From Peribacillus cavernae (GTDB taxonomy: Bacteria; Bacillota; Bacilli; Bacillales; DSM-1321), in contig NZ_RYZZ01000004.1 of assembly GCF_003989135.1 (NCBI RefSeq), positions 1-64,000 on the forward strand: DNA of 64,000 nucleotides, given 5' to 3'. This document shows, piece by piece, positions 27,099 to 37,408 of the stretch (position 1 is its first letter; each line of letters begins with the position of its first letter). The notes beneath the pieces were generated by a model that was not told the origin of the DNA, made no database searches, and saw only the letters and a list, made by a program, of their open reading frames with translations. A program made the translations under genes and the position numbers.

Positions 27099-27332
27099 TC
27101 TCTTATCCCGAGTTGGCGGAGGGGACAGGCCCTATGAAACCCGGCAACCTGCCAAAAGAAACCCGTCCGTAAGAAATCGATTGCGGACAAAAGGGATTTT
27201 TTCCTTTTAAGGATATGTTTTTGGCGCTGGTGCTAACCTGATGCAAGGCTTTCAAACCCTTGAACGATAAGAGTGAAAGGATAGATGTCAGACAACAAAC
27301 CTTTCCTCTTTGATTTGGAAAGGTTTTTTGTA
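27099..27332 (+). promoter_or_regulatory. SAM riboswitch (S-box) with terminator, upstream of metK
   Basis: S-box conserved blocks are present in order: CTTATC..GAG, GGCGGAGGGGACAGGCCC, ATGAAACCCGGCAACC, then GGTGCTAA and GAACGATAAGAG closing P1. A terminator hairpin (AACCTTTCC/GGAAAGGTT plus T6) ends it at about 27330. SAM binding should stabilise the terminator form and shut off metK. The arm between GGCAACC and GGTGCTAA (27151-27235) is about 85 bases, much longer than usual, and holds an extra hairpin GTCCG/CGGAC. Confidence 0.93.
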
Positions 27333-27543
27333 TACAGTATGTAAAGGAATGGTACATTGGATAGTGTCGTAACTGACTATTCTTTGCTGCATCTATGATC
27401 GAAACTTGTAAGGGAATGGGCTCCGTCAAAAATCTTGGTAAAGGAAATGAATCGTCCATCATGCATGGGAAGGTTGGAAACGGCCTGCTGACGTTCATTT
27501 ATTTCTGTAGCCTAAATCATACTATTTCTAAGGAGGAAATAAG

Positions 27544-28743
27544 ATGTCAAAGAAACGTCGTCTATTTACTTCTGAGTCTGTAACTGAAGGTCATCCGGAT
27601 AAAATTTGTGACCAGATTTCAGATTCAATTTTAGATGCAATTCTTGCGAAAGATGCAAATGCACGTGTTGCATGCGAAACTTCAGTAACAACAGGCCTTG
27701 TGCTTGTAGCGGGAGAAATCACTACTTCTACGTATGTAGACATTCCGAAGATTGTCCGTGAAACAATTGCCGATATCGGCTACACACGTGCAAAATACGG
27801 ATTTGATGCACAAACCTGCGCTGTATTGACCTCTATCGATGAGCAATCAGCAGATATTGCAATGGGTGTCGACCAGGCGCTCGAAGCACGTGAAGGCCAA
27901 ATGACCGATGAAGAAATCGAAGCAATCGGAGCGGGGGACCAGGGGTTAATGTTTGGTTTTGCCTGCAACGAAACCAAAGAGCTTATGCCGCTTCCGATTT
28001 CATTGGCCCATAAGATTTCACGTCGTCTAGCAGAAGTACGCAAAGAGGAAATCCTTCCTTATCTGCGTCCTGACGGAAAAACACAGGTAACTGTTGAGTA
28101 TGATGAGAATGATAAGCCAATTCGCATCGATACCATCGTCATTTCCACACAGCACCACGCGGAAATCAGCCTGGAGCAGATCCAGCGCAATTTAAAAGAG
28201 CATGTCATCAACCCTGTAGTTCCTGCTGAATTAATTGATGAAAACACAAAGTATTTCATCAACCCGACTGGACGCTTTGTTATCGGCGGTCCGCAAGGTG
28301 ATGCAGGATTGACAGGCCGTAAGATTATCGTTGACACGTATGGCGGCTATGCACGCCACGGCGGAGGTGCGTTCTCCGGTAAGGATCCGACAAAAGTAGA
28401 CCGTTCTGCAGCATATGCAGCACGCTATGTGGCTAAAAACATTGTGGCAGCCGGCCTTGCAGATAAAGTGGAAGTCCAGCTTGCTTATGCAATCGGGGTT
28501 GCCCAGCCTGTGTCCATTTCCGTTGATACTTTTGGAACGGGAACAGTAAGTGAGGATGTTCTTGTTGAACTGGTTCGCAGTAATTTTGACCTTCGCCCTG
28601 CCGGTATCATTAACATGCTGAATCTTCGCCGTCCAATCTACAAGCAAACAGCTGCATACGGACATTTTGGCCGCAGTGACATCGAATTACCATGGGAACG
28701 GACAGATAAGGTTGATGCATTGAAAGCACAAGCAGTAAAATAA
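27544..28743 (+). CDS. metK: S-adenosylmethionine synthetase
   Basis: 399 residues, full length. Makes SAM from methionine and ATP. The signatures [10 protein letters not shown] (about 127) and [19 protein letters not shown] (about 275) carry the ATP and metal-binding residues, and [12 protein letters not shown] (about 16) holds the catalytic His and Asp. AAGGAGG lies 8 bases before the ATG. It sits 211 bases beyond the riboswitch terminator. Confidence 0.98.
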   Translation: MSKKRRLFTSESVTEGHPDKICDQISDSILDAILAKDANARVACETSVTTGLVLVAGEITTSTYVDIPKIVRETIADIGYTRAKYGFDAQTCAVLTSIDEQSADIAMGVDQALEAREGQMTDEEIEAIGAGDQGLMFGFACNETKELMPLPISLAHKISRRLAEVRKEEILPYLRPDGKTQVTVEYDENDKPIRIDTIVISTQHHAEISLEQIQRNLKEHVINPVVPAELIDENTKYFINPTGRFVIGGPQGDAGLTGRKIIVDTYGGYARHGGGAFSGKDPTKVDRSAAYAARYVAKNIVAAGLADKVEVQLAYAIGVAQPVSISVDTFGTGTVSEDVLVELVRSNFDLRPAGIINMLNLRRPIYKQTAAYGHFGRSDIELPWERTDKVDALKAQAVK

Positions 28744-28807
28744 AGAAGGGCATAGCTATTAAGCTATTTCCAAAAAGTTTATCTGTCGATAATATGAATA
28801 TAAAATC

Positions 28808-28848
28808 AAGAAAGAGGACTTACAGCTCATGTAAATCCTCTTTCTTTT
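28808..28848 (+). terminator. terminator after metK
   Basis: AAGAAAGAGGACTTACA and its near-complement TGTAAATCCTCTTTCTT form a long hairpin followed by TTAT. Confidence 0.75.
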
Positions 28849-28932
28849 ATCTTCCATTTTAATAAAGAGCGAAAACGATTATTTTCATTGATGTTACTCA
28901 TAATAACTATGTTACGGCAAATTGAAAAACAT

Positions 28933-29454
28933 TTATTTGATTTGCTCAGCTTGCTTATAGAATTGCCCTTTCTCGGCATATTCTCGGCAAATTCGTTCCA
29001 TGTCTTTCTTGTCTTCATCGGTTAACTCACGAACGACTTTTGCGGGCCGGCCAAAGGCAAGGGTGTTGGGAGGAATCACTTTCCCCTGGGAGACAAGGCT
29101 GCCTGCACCAATAAATGCCCCTTCACCGATTTCAGCATTATCAAGAATGATCGAGCCCATGCCGATTAATGCCCCTTTTCTGATTTTACAGCTATGCAGG
29201 ATGACCTGATGGCCGACACTGACTTCGTCTTCAAGAATCAGCGGGTTGTTCGGGCTTTGATGCAATACACTATTGTCCTGGATATTCACTTTATTTCCAA
29301 TGATGGCTGGGGCGACATCGCCGCGGATGATCGAATTGAACCACAGGCTTGAATATTCGCCGATCTTCACATCACCTGTAACAACGGCATTGTCTGCGAT
29401 ATACGCACTTTCAGCAATCTGAGGTGACTTGTCTTTATAAGGATACATAATCAT
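28933..29454 (-). CDS. ytoA: gamma-carbonic-anhydrase-like protein YtoA
   Basis: 173 residues, left-handed beta-helix with hexapeptide repeats (SAYIADNAVVTGDVKIG and similar). The metal-site histidines of gamma-class carbonic anhydrases are suggested by DNSVLHQSP (about 68) and GHQVILHSC (about 86-94). The start at 29454 has AAGGA 12 bases upstream; an ATG two codons later is equally possible. A frame extending nearly 90 codons further upstream is ignored because it overlaps ytpA control sequence. Enzyme activity is not certain for YtoA proteins. Confidence 0.88.
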   Translation of the reverse strand: MIMYPYKDKSPQIAESAYIADNAVVTGDVKIGEYSSLWFNSIIRGDVAPAIIGNKVNIQDNSVLHQSPNNPLILEDEVSVGHQVILHSCKIRKGALIGMGSIILDNAEIGEGAFIGAGSLVSQGKVIPPNTLAFGRPAKVVRELTDEDKKDMERICREYAEKGQFYKQAEQIK

Positions 29455-29649
29455 TTTGAAATCAAATCCTTTCCGAAGTATGTGACTTTCCGGTATTATT
29501 TCTAGTATAGCGGTTCGTTGAAATACTTTTTGGCTAGTAAACACTACTCTTATTTTATCGGGAATATAAAACGGTGTAAAATACCTTGCTGCAATGTTAA
29601 TCCACCACCAGCAAGTTTGGCATCTGAAGAAAGTAAAGGAGGAGTTCCT

Positions 29650-30453
29650 ATGTGGAAATGGGAGGCAGAGGGCAATGCAAAAGCCGTCATTATCATGATT
29701 CATGGTGCGATGGAGCACCACGGCCGTTACAAGTGGCTATCCCAGATGTGGCGGTCGGCCGGATACCATGTAATTATGGGAGACCTTCCGGGACAGGGAA
29801 TGACTACCCGAGCTTTCAGGGGGCATATTGAATCCTTTGATGATTATTTACATGAAGTCAGGCGCTGGATTGACGAAGCCTATCATTTATCGCTGCCGGT
29901 ATTTTTATTTGGGCATAGCATGGGTGGTCTTATCGCAATCCGGCTTCTGCAAGAAGAAGATTTGGATATAGCGGGAGTCATTCTTTCTTCTCCTTGCTTA
30001 GGGCTTGTCACACAGCCGTCGAAGTTGTTGAATGCCCTGTCCCACGGCTTTAATATCGCCTTTCCAAAGTTTAAAATCGATGCGGGACTCATCCCCGAAA
30101 TCGCAACAAGAAACCTCGACGTGCGTGAAGAAGATTTGAATGATAGCCTGTATGTGACGAAGGTATCGGTCAGATGGTATCGCGAGCTTGTCCATGCGAT
30201 GAAACAGGCCTTTGAGGATATTCCCCAATTTCAGGATGTACCGCTGCTGGTAATGCAGGGCGGCGATGACCGGATTGTGAGCAAAAAGCCTGTGAGGGAA
30301 TGGTTCAATTATAATTTGTGCAGTGAAAAGCAGTATAAAGAATGGCCGCATCTATATCATGAAATCTTTAATGAGCCTGAAAGAGACGATGTATTTCAGT
30401 ATGCATTAGGGTTTGTTGAAAATCGATTGAAGGCGCTAGGATATATCATTTAA
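29650..30453 (+). CDS. ytpA: phospholipase / monoacylglycerol-lipase-like hydrolase YtpA
   Basis: 267 residues from the ATG at 29650, which has AAAGGAGG 7 bases upstream. Serine hydrolase with MIHGAMEHHGRY (about 18-29), nucleophile in GHSMGG (Ser88), Asp in GGDDRI (about 206) and His in HLYHEIFNE (about 236). B. subtilis YtpA makes the lysophospholipid antibiotic bacilysocin. It is followed by ytpB after 14 bases, the same operon as in B. subtilis. Whether this organism makes bacilysocin is not shown. Confidence 0.9.
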   Translation: MWKWEAEGNAKAVIIMIHGAMEHHGRYKWLSQMWRSAGYHVIMGDLPGQGMTTRAFRGHIESFDDYLHEVRRWIDEAYHLSLPVFLFGHSMGGLIAIRLLQEEDLDIAGVILSSPCLGLVTQPSKLLNALSHGFNIAFPKFKIDAGLIPEIATRNLDVREEDLNDSLYVTKVSVRWYRELVHAMKQAFEDIPQFQDVPLLVMQGGDDRIVSKKPVREWFNYNLCSEKQYKEWPHLYHEIFNEPERDDVFQYALGFVENRLKALGYII

Positions 30454-30467
30454 GTGAGGTGTAATGA

Positions 30468-31562
30468 ATGTCAGTTCCGACAAACCCTTTGGCATTGATG
30501 AAAAATGTCTATCGGGATATATTTCCGATTGTGCATGAAGAACTTATGTTATGGACGAAAAGAGCGGAAACTATACCTGATCAGGAGTTAAGGAAACAGG
30601 CGATGGACAGTATTTCTTCCAAAACGTTCCATTGTGAGGGAGGTTCAATCCTGGCATTGGTCGCTGAGGAAAAGAGAGCGGATGCGATTCGTTTTATTGT
30701 TGCCTATCAAACAATCAGTGATTACCTAGATAATTTATGCGACAGAAGTACTTCACTCGATCCGGAAGATTTTAAAGCACTGCATGAATCAATGCATCAT
30801 TCACTCGATATTGATGCTGTGCAAACTAATTATTACCGTTACCGTGCTGAACAGGATGATGGAGGATATTTGCGTGATTTAGTGGGCACCTGCCAGTCCG
30901 TCTTACAGAAGATATCCAATTATCCAGTCATCTTACCCTATCTAAAAGAACTGTGTTCCTATTATTGTGATTTGCAAGTTCATAAACATGTAACGGTAGA
31001 TGAAAGAATTCCGCGGCTTCAATCGTGGTTTGACACCTACAAAGAAAAACTGCCGACAATGTCATGGTATGAATTCTCGGCATGTTCAGGTTCTACGCTC
31101 GGAATTTTCTGTCTCGTTTCCTACAGCTTAAGGGAGGATTTCGAGGCTAATTATGCGGACATAATACGAGAAGGATATTTTCCCTACATACAAGGCCTCC
31201 ATATTTTACTGGATTATCTGATTGACCAGGAGGAAGATAAGGACGGCGGGGATTTGAACTTCTGCTTTTATTACAAAAATGATGAAGAGCTATTTGAACG
31301 TTTTTCTCATTTTGTTAAAAAATCTGACCAGTATGCAAGGAAGCTGCCGCATAAGCGTTTCCATCAATTAATCCACAGGGGGCTGTTAGGGCTGTATTTG
31401 TCGGATGATAAAGTGAAAACGCAGAAAGGCGTGAAATTATTGGCGAAAAGGTTGATCCGTTTCGGCGGTTTCGAATCGATCTTTTTCTATTTTAACGGTA
31501 GGGCTTACCGGAATCTGAAGAAGAGGAAGCCTGGTGGATTATCTTTATCAGGAGTTAAGTAA
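30468..31562 (+). CDS. ytpB: tetraprenyl-beta-curcumene synthase YtpB
   Basis: 364 residues, DUF2600 family. In B. subtilis YtpB cyclises tetraprenyl (C35) diphosphate to tetraprenyl-beta-curcumene, the precursor of sesquarterpenes in spores. An Asp-rich DYLDNLCDR (about 85-93) and DYLIDQEEDKDGGDLN (about 246-261) are candidate Mg-diphosphate sites. AGTGAGGTG lies before the ATG. A squalene-hopene-type partner is not in the window. Confidence 0.92.
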   Translation: MSVPTNPLALMKNVYRDIFPIVHEELMLWTKRAETIPDQELRKQAMDSISSKTFHCEGGSILALVAEEKRADAIRFIVAYQTISDYLDNLCDRSTSLDPEDFKALHESMHHSLDIDAVQTNYYRYRAEQDDGGYLRDLVGTCQSVLQKISNYPVILPYLKELCSYYCDLQVHKHVTVDERIPRLQSWFDTYKEKLPTMSWYEFSACSGSTLGIFCLVSYSLREDFEANYADIIREGYFPYIQGLHILLDYLIDQEEDKDGGDLNFCFYYKNDEELFERFSHFVKKSDQYARKLPHKRFHQLIHRGLLGLYLSDDKVKTQKGVKLLAKRLIRFGGFESIFFYFNGRAYRNLKKRKPGGLSLSGVK

Positions 31563-31706
31563 TGGGATTTTGCATGCGTATTGTCACTGGTTTATTTGTA
31601 ACGTCGCTACTTTTTAATATTGTTACCAAATCTTCATCTTGGCGCAGCTAAGTTTCGTAAAGGCCGCATTTCATTTTTTCCGGATGGACATTGAATATAA
31701 TGAATA

Positions 31707-31749
31707 AAAAAGGAGTCTGCTTTCACGTTTGGAAAGCAGACTCTTTTTG
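31707..31749 (+). terminator. terminator after ytpB
   Basis: GAGTCTGCTTTC pairs with GAAAGCAGACTC and is followed by T5. It also works on the minus strand (A5 on the other side) for ytqA. Confidence 0.85.
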
Positions 31750-31803
31750 AATTATCGTTTTTTCGATAGCAATAATAAAAGGGGGATGATTTACCTGGTT
31801 CAT

Positions 31804-32766
31804 TTAAACTTCCATTGCCTGCTTGCTGTAATGTTTTCCCTGCCAGCTATTTCGTCTTTTTAATTCGGCATCAATCGCATTGAGAACTTCCCATTTATTA
31901 ACGCTCCACATTGGTCCAACCATAAGCTCGATAGGGCCATCTCCGGTAATTCTATGGATGATCATTTCAGGCGGAATGATTTCAAGCTGGTCGCATACAA
32001 GGGATATATAATCTTCAAAGGACAAGAATGAAAGCAGCCCTTTTTCGTATTGTTTCACCATTGGAGTCCCTTTTAGAAGATGCAGGAGATGTATTTTAAT
32101 CCCCTGGACATCAAGCTTGGCGACCTGACTTGCCGTTTCCATCATCATTTCATAAGATTCGAGCGGCAGCCCGTTAATGATATGGGAGCAGACGCGGATG
32201 CCTTTGCTTCGGAGTTTATTTACCCCTTCCACATAACACTCGAAATCATGGGCCCGATTAATCAGCATCGCCGTTCTTTCGTGAACAGTCTGCAAGCCAA
32301 GCTCGACCCATAAATACGTACGCTGATTCAGTTCTGCAAGATACTCGACAACATCATCAGGAAGGCAGTCGGGACGGGTTGCAATCGATAGTCCGATAAC
32401 TCCTTCCTGTTTTAAGACCGTTTCATATTTCTCCTTGAGTTCTGCAAGCGGAGCATGTGTATTGGTGAAAGCCTGAAAATAGGCCATATACTTGCCGTCT
32501 TTCCACTTCTGGTGCATTTTGCCGCTGATTTTTTTAAATTGTGTCTCCAAGTCTTCAGCCCTGTTGCCGGCAAAGTCCCCAGAACCGGCCGCGCTGCAAA
32601 ACGTACAGCCACCGTGGGCAACCGTACCGTCACGGTTAGGGCAGTCAAAACCGCCGTCAAGGGCAACTTTAAAAACTTTATGTCCAAACTCGTGGCGCAG
32701 ATGATAATTCCAGGTATGATATCGTTTATCATCGTTGGCATATATAAACGGGTTTGTCTGATTCAA
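31804..32766 (-). CDS. ytqA: radical SAM protein YtqA (TIGR01212 family)
   Basis: 320 residues from a TTG start with AAAGGAGG 8 bases upstream. Iron-sulfur cysteines are likely those in CPNRDGTVAHGGCTFC (about residues 41-56). The barrel then runs to a C-terminal Elp3-like part. YtqA proteins are radical SAM enzymes of unknown substrate, often next to the rRNA/tRNA methylase ytqB. No ytqB lies downstream here, which is a difference from B. subtilis. Confidence 0.88.
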   Translation of the reverse strand: MNQTNPFIYANDDKRYHTWNYHLRHEFGHKVFKVALDGGFDCPNRDGTVAHGGCTFCSAAGSGDFAGNRAEDLETQFKKISGKMHQKWKDGKYMAYFQAFTNTHAPLAELKEKYETVLKQEGVIGLSIATRPDCLPDDVVEYLAELNQRTYLWVELGLQTVHERTAMLINRAHDFECYVEGVNKLRSKGIRVCSHIINGLPLESYEMMMETASQVAKLDVQGIKIHLLHLLKGTPMVKQYEKGLLSFLSFEDYISLVCDQLEIIPPEMIIHRITGDGPIELMVGPMWSVNKWEVLNAIDAELKRRNSWQGKHYSKQAMEV

Positions 32767-32983
32767 ATCAGAAACCTCCTTTTAGAGCTATTGGCAGTAA
32801 ATCTTCAGCCTGCAATTACACAAGATAAACCGTATTTTATCATGAAAGCAGGGCTTCCTCCAAATGTATTTATTACTGGAGAGATTTGGTCTGGTGTGTA
32901 TCTGATATTCTACACGTAATTAGACAAAACTAAATAAGATGATGGATATCATCTATACTTGGCTACGGAAGGAGAGGATTCTA

Positions 32984-33247
32984 TTGGCAACAAGACAGTC
33001 GGTTGAGAATTGCATCCAGCAGTGCGAAGATGCTCTCCGTACCGCACTTGATCAGTACAGGGAAGCATCGACCCAGGAGCATGTGAATGACATGGAATTT
33101 ACAAACTCACAACAAGAGATAGAAAACGCGATTAATACGGTTGAAACGATATCCAACAGCGCCAACCCCCAGCAAAGAGAGCAGCTAATTAGAATGTTGC
33201 TTCAGCTCCAACAAATGCAGAATAACTTGACTTTCCTAAACCGCTGA
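32984..33247 (+). CDS. ytzC: DUF2524 family protein (YtzC-like)
   Basis: 87 residues from a TTG start with GGAGAGG 6 bases upstream. An ATG 45 bases earlier has no site. All-helical, Q- and E-rich with QLIRMLLQLQQMQNNL at the end, resembling the small coiled-coil DUF2524 proteins found between ytqA and leuS in Bacillus. No function known. Confidence 0.75.
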   Translation: MATRQSVENCIQQCEDALRTALDQYREASTQEHVNDMEFTNSQQEIENAINTVETISNSANPQQREQLIRMLLQLQQMQNNLTFLNR

Positions 33248-33496
33248 GAACAAAATCAACAGTTACTGATCCGGATATCGCATACAGAATCGATATTTGG
33301 ATCGGTTTTTTAATAATTAGAATCCACCTAATCTTATCAAAAGTTTAGTATTATAAGGATGAAAGAAAAAGTATTTCAGGCAAATATGCTTAAAGAAAAA
33401 AATTGTTTTGATGCTAAATAACATAAAAAAGGGCACTTTTCTTTCCGAGACTGCATATATAAATGAAAACCTGACGATAATCTTAACGAACCGCTA

Positions 33497-33525
33497 TTGC
33501 TTTTATGAATAAAATTTACTAGAAT
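33497..33525 (+). promoter_or_regulatory. candidate sigma-A promoter for leuS
   Basis: TTGCTT, 17 bases, TAGAAT, ending about 30 bases before the T-box leader begins. Confidence 0.55.
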
Positions 33526-33554
33526 ACCTATATATAATTAAATATTTGCAAAAA

Positions 33555-33795
33555 TGATGATGACAAGGAGCAGTAACGATTAGAGCCTGTATAGAGAGTT
33601 GGCGGGGGTGCAAGCCAACCGGGATTGATCGTGAACTCGCCTTTGAGTTTCAGGCATGAAGCAAAGTAATGCTTGACGCAGTGTCCACGTTACGGATAAT
33701 GAGCAGGGCGATATAACAGTCGCCAATTTGGGTGGTACCGCGGGAAGGAATACATAATCCTCTCGTCCCTTTTTTGGGATGAGGGGTTTTTTATT
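33555..33795 (+). promoter_or_regulatory. T-box leader upstream of leuS
   Basis: The T-box core TGGGTGGTACCGCGG is at 33729-33743. It is preceded by a stem I with an AGAGAG/GGCGGGGG distal region and CCTG/CAGG closing arms. The specifier is most likely CTC (Leu) at 33636-33638 in GTGAACTCGC. A terminator (CCTCTCGTCCC/GGGATGAGGGG plus T6) occupies 33757-33794. Uncharged tRNA-Leu should pair with the specifier and the antiterminator and allow leuS transcription. Confidence 0.93.
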
Positions 33796-33815
33796 GTTGA
33801 AAGCTTTGTCGATAT

Positions 33816-33948
33816 GAACTAGTGTCTAGCTACAGCGCCCAGCTGCTTGTGGCCATAAGCCATCCCGCTCTGGAAATCAGGATTTCCCCCAGCGGCGTGT
33901 CTTATGCCTGTCGCGGTTGAACAGGCTGCTTTTGCTTTTCTAGGAATT
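33816..33948 (+). repeat. GC-rich hairpin repeat, copy C
   Basis: Begins ACTAGTGTCTAGC and ends GCTTTTGCTTTTCT. Outer arms CATAAG/CTTATG are kept, but the inner stem is CCGCT/AGCGG instead of GATGGGGAG/CTCCCCAT. It lies between the T-box terminator and the leuS ribosome site, so it would be transcribed in the leuS mRNA. Confidence 0.75.
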
Positions 33949-33962
33949 AGGAGGAAAAGGTT

Positions 33963-36377
33963 ATGAGTTTCAATCATTGGAAAATTGAGAAAAAGTGGCA
34001 AAAATATTGGGAAGATCATAAGTTGTTCAAAACGAATGAGGATAGCGATAAAAGCAAATTTTATGCGCTTGATATGTTTCCGTACCCATCAGGTGCAGGC
34101 CTGCATGTTGGGCATCCGGAAGGCTATACGGCAAGCGATATTTTGTCCCGCATGAAGCGGATGCAAGGCTATAAAGTGCTTCATCCGATGGGCTGGGATG
34201 CGTTCGGTCTGCCGGCAGAGCAATATGCTCTGGACACAGGAAATGACCCGGCTGAATTCACAGAGAAGAATATCAATACGTTCAGGCGCCAGATTAAATC
34301 CCTCGGTTTCTCTTATGATTGGGACCGTGAAGTCAATACGACCGATCCGGACTACTATAAGTGGACGCAATGGATTTTCTTGAAACTTTATGAAAAGGGA
34401 CTCGCTTATATCGATGAAGTACCTGTAAATTGGTGCCCCGCGCTTGGAACCGTGTTAGCAAACGAAGAAGTCATTGACGGAAAAAGTGAGCGCGGCGGCC
34501 ACCCTGTTGAACGCCGTCCGATGAAGCAATGGATGCTTAAGATCACGGCGTATGCAGATCGTTTAATCGATGACCTGGAAGAGGTTGATTGGCCAGAAAA
34601 TATTAAAGACATGCAAAGAAACTGGATCGGGCGTTCTGCAGGCGCTGAAGTAACGTTTGCAATCGATGGGCATGATGACACATTTACTGTCTTCACTACC
34701 CGCCCGGACACATTATTCGGCGCGACATATGCCGTCCTTTCACCTGAACATCCTTTTGTCGATAAAATTACAACTTCCGCTCAAAAAGAAGCGGTTGAGG
34801 CTTATATCGATGAAGTAAAAAATAAAAGCGATCTTGAAAGAACGGACTTAGCGAAGGATAAAACCGGCGCATTTACTGGAGCATACGCGGTCAATCCGGT
34901 AAACGGCGAAAAAATGCCAATCTGGATTGCGGATTACGTGCTAATGAGTTATGGAACAGGTGCAATCATGGCAGTTCCAGCCCACGATGAGCGTGACTAT
35001 GAATTTGCACAAAAATTCGGCCTTAAGATCAGAGAAGTTGTTGCGGGCGGTAACATTGAAGAGGAAGCTTACGCGGGCGACGGCAAGCACGTTAATTCTG
35101 ATTTCCTTGATGGAATGGGTAAAGAAGAAGCAATTAAAACAATGATTGAGTGGGTAGCTGAAAAAGGCATCGGCCAAAAGAAAATCACGTATCGCCTGCG
35201 CGATTGGCTCTTCAGCCGCCAGCGTTACTGGGGTGAGCCAATTCCAATCGTTCACTGGGAAGATGGCAGTGTCGAAACCGTAAGTGAAGCAGAACTTCCC
35301 GTGCTTCTGCCAAAGACGACGGAAATCAAACCGTCCGGCACAGGGGAATCTCCACTTGCAAACATCACTGACTGGGTGAACGTAACAGACGAAAACGGCC
35401 GCAAAGGGCGCCGTGAGACAAATACAATGCCGCAATGGGCAGGCAGCAGCTGGTACTTCCTGCGTTACATTGATCCGAAAAACGAGGAGACAATTGCCGA
35501 TTTTGAAAAGTTAAAAGAATGGCTCCCAGCCGACATCTATATCGGCGGAGCGGAGCATGCAGTGCTTCATTTATTGTATGCACGCTTCTGGCATAAATTT
35601 TTATTCGATATGGGTGTGGTACCTACGAAAGAGCCGTTCCAAAAGCTCTTTAACCAGGGGATGATCCTTGGGGAAAATAACGAAAAAATGAGCAAGTCAA
35701 AAGGCAATGTTGTAAACCCCGATCAAGTGGTCACCAGTCATGGAGCCGATACTCTTCGCATGTATGAAATGTTCATGGGGCCTTTAGATGCTTCCATCGC
35801 TTGGTCCGAAAACGGTCTGGATGGCTCCCGCCGCTTCCTTGACCGCGTATGGCGCCTGCTTGTGGACGATGATGGTTCGCTTTCTTCGAGGATTGTCGAC
35901 CATGATGACAGCGGCAAGCTGGAAAAAGTGTATCACCAGACCGTTAAAAAGGTTACAGAGAACTATGAAGACCTGAAGTTTAATACAGCCATTTCACAGC
36001 TAATGGTATTCATTAATGATGCGTATAAAGCGGATACGCTTCCTAAGGCGTACATCGAAGGCTTCACGAAGATGCTGTCTCCGGTAGCGCCTCATATAAC
36101 CGAAGAGATCTGGGAAAAGCTTGGACACACGGAGAGCATTACGTACGAAACATGGCCGGCTTATGATGAAGCAAAGCTTATCGATAATGAAGTGGAAATC
36201 GTTCTTCAAGTCAATGGCAAGGTCAAGACGAAATTAATGGTGCCGACTGATATTACAAAAGAAAAGCTGGAAGAAATTGCGATGGGTGATGACACGATCA
36301 AAGAACAAATTGACGGTAAAACCGTCCGAAAGGTCATTGCAGTACCCGGCAAGCTAGTCAACATCGTTGCTAACTAA
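33963..36377 (+). CDS. leuS: leucyl-tRNA synthetase
   Basis: 804 residues, normal for bacterial LeuRS. The HIGH motif appears as HVGHPEGY (about 47-54) and KMSKS as KMSKSKGN (about 575). The CP1 editing domain with [13 protein letters not shown] (about 243) removes mischarged amino acids. AGGAGG is 8 bases before the ATG. Controlled by the T-box leader, with a terminator after the gene. Confidence 0.98.
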   Translation: MSFNHWKIEKKWQKYWEDHKLFKTNEDSDKSKFYALDMFPYPSGAGLHVGHPEGYTASDILSRMKRMQGYKVLHPMGWDAFGLPAEQYALDTGNDPAEFTEKNINTFRRQIKSLGFSYDWDREVNTTDPDYYKWTQWIFLKLYEKGLAYIDEVPVNWCPALGTVLANEEVIDGKSERGGHPVERRPMKQWMLKITAYADRLIDDLEEVDWPENIKDMQRNWIGRSAGAEVTFAIDGHDDTFTVFTTRPDTLFGATYAVLSPEHPFVDKITTSAQKEAVEAYIDEVKNKSDLERTDLAKDKTGAFTGAYAVNPVNGEKMPIWIADYVLMSYGTGAIMAVPAHDERDYEFAQKFGLKIREVVAGGNIEEEAYAGDGKHVNSDFLDGMGKEEAIKTMIEWVAEKGIGQKKITYRLRDWLFSRQRYWGEPIPIVHWEDGSVETVSEAELPVLLPKTTEIKPSGTGESPLANITDWVNVTDENGRKGRRETNTMPQWAGSSWYFLRYIDPKNEETIADFEKLKEWLPADIYIGGAEHAVLHLLYARFWHKFLFDMGVVPTKEPFQKLFNQGMILGENNEKMSKSKGNVVNPDQVVTSHGADTLRMYEMFMGPLDASIAWSENGLDGSRRFLDRVWRLLVDDDGSLSSRIVDHDDSGKLEKVYHQTVKKVTENYEDLKFNTAISQLMVFINDAYKADTLPKAYIEGFTKMLSPVAPHITEEIWEKLGHTESITYETWPAYDEAKLIDNEVEIVLQVNGKVKTKLMVPTDITKEKLEEIAMGDDTIKEQIDGKTVRKVIAVPGKLVNIVAN

Positions 36378-36394
36378 CATAGACATACTTCTTG

Positions 36395-36426
36395 ATACAC
36401 CACTAATATGAGTGGTGTATTTTTTG
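36395..36426 (+). terminator. terminator after leuS
   Basis: ATACACCACT pairs with AGTGGTGTAT, followed by T6. Confidence 0.88.
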
Positions 36427-36521
36427 TGCGACGGGCAGCCGCACTTTATGCAGTCCTCTACACTGAATGAATCGTTAATGGTTGGAGTACGATACCAAAG
36501 GAAGGAATGGGAGGAAGATTG

Positions 36522-36947
36522 ATGATAGAACAAAATAAAAACAAAGAACTGAATATAAGGCTATCGGTAATTCTGCAGTTCGCTTTAAATACAGCCTTGG
36601 TTTTACTTGCGGCTACCTTATGTGTATTACTTGGAAAAGAAATCATCTATTTCATTCGATTTTCTATTTTTGAACCAGGGGTTGAGGTTCATTACAAGCT
36701 GCTTGAAAGGATTTTGATTTTCTTTTTGTATTTCGAATTCATCGCTATGATCGTAAAATATTTTCAGGAGAATTATCACTTCCCGATGCGCTACTTTCTG
36801 TATATTGGCATAACGGCAATGATCCGTCTTATTATTGTATATCATGATAATCCAGTCCATACCCTTTTGTATACCTGCGCCGTTCTCGTGTTAGTTATCA
36901 GTTTCTATATTATGAATTCTGCAACAGCACGAAAGGGAAAATTATAG
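36522..36947 (+). CDS. psiE: phosphate-starvation-inducible PsiE-family membrane protein
   Basis: 141 residues, about four membrane helices (roughly residues 18-38, 55-75, 85-102 and 110-130), including ERILIFFLYFEFIAM and RYFLYIGITAMIRL, which match the PsiE family. The ATG at 36522 is preferred because GGGAGG ends 7 bases before it. The other ATG (36507) overlaps that site. Function unknown; linked to phosphate limitation only by the family name. Confidence 0.85.
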   Translation: MIEQNKNKELNIRLSVILQFALNTALVLLAATLCVLLGKEIIYFIRFSIFEPGVEVHYKLLERILIFFLYFEFIAMIVKYFQENYHFPMRYFLYIGITAMIRLIIVYHDNPVHTLLYTCAVLVLVISFYIMNSATARKGKL

Positions 36948-37039
36948 TTACACACACCGGTAAAAAGTAAAAGAGTTTGGTTGGAGCGGCTCTTATTGGT
37001 ATAATGAAAGGACTATAATGTAAAATATGAGGTGCCAAT

Positions 37040-37351
37040 ATGGAAGAGTTAAAAACCATTACTACGGATGAATTAGAGGAAAAGCTTGAGGCAGGGGAAG
37101 AGCTAGAATTAGTGGATGTTCGCGAAGATGATGAAGTCCAACATGGAATGATTGAAGGGGCAAAGCACATCCGCATGAGCGAAATTCCCGAAAATCTTGA
37201 ATACTTTGATAAAGACAAGGAATACATTTTCATCTGCCGATCCGGAGGGAGAAGCCAGAACGTCTGTTATTACCTTCAGGATCAAGGTTATAAAGTGCGC
37301 AATATGGCCGGCGGCATGATGAACTGGAACGGTGAAGTGATTGTAAAGTAA
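37040..37351 (+). CDS. ytwF: rhodanese-like protein YtwF
   Basis: 103 residues, single rhodanese domain. The active-site Cys66 lies in the loop CRSGGRS, and LVDVRED (about 24-30) is the other conserved part. It should form a persulfide and carry sulfur in the cytoplasm. GAGGTG lies before the ATG. It stands alone with no sulfurtransferase partner next to it. Confidence 0.9.
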   Translation: MEELKTITTDELEEKLEAGEELELVDVREDDEVQHGMIEGAKHIRMSEIPENLEYFDKDKEYIFICRSGGRSQNVCYYLQDQGYKVRNMAGGMMNWNGEVIVK

Positions 37352-37408
37352 CTGTATAAAATTTATAAAAACAGGCAACCCTGTTCCTAAAAAGGGCAGG
37401 GGAAAGCC

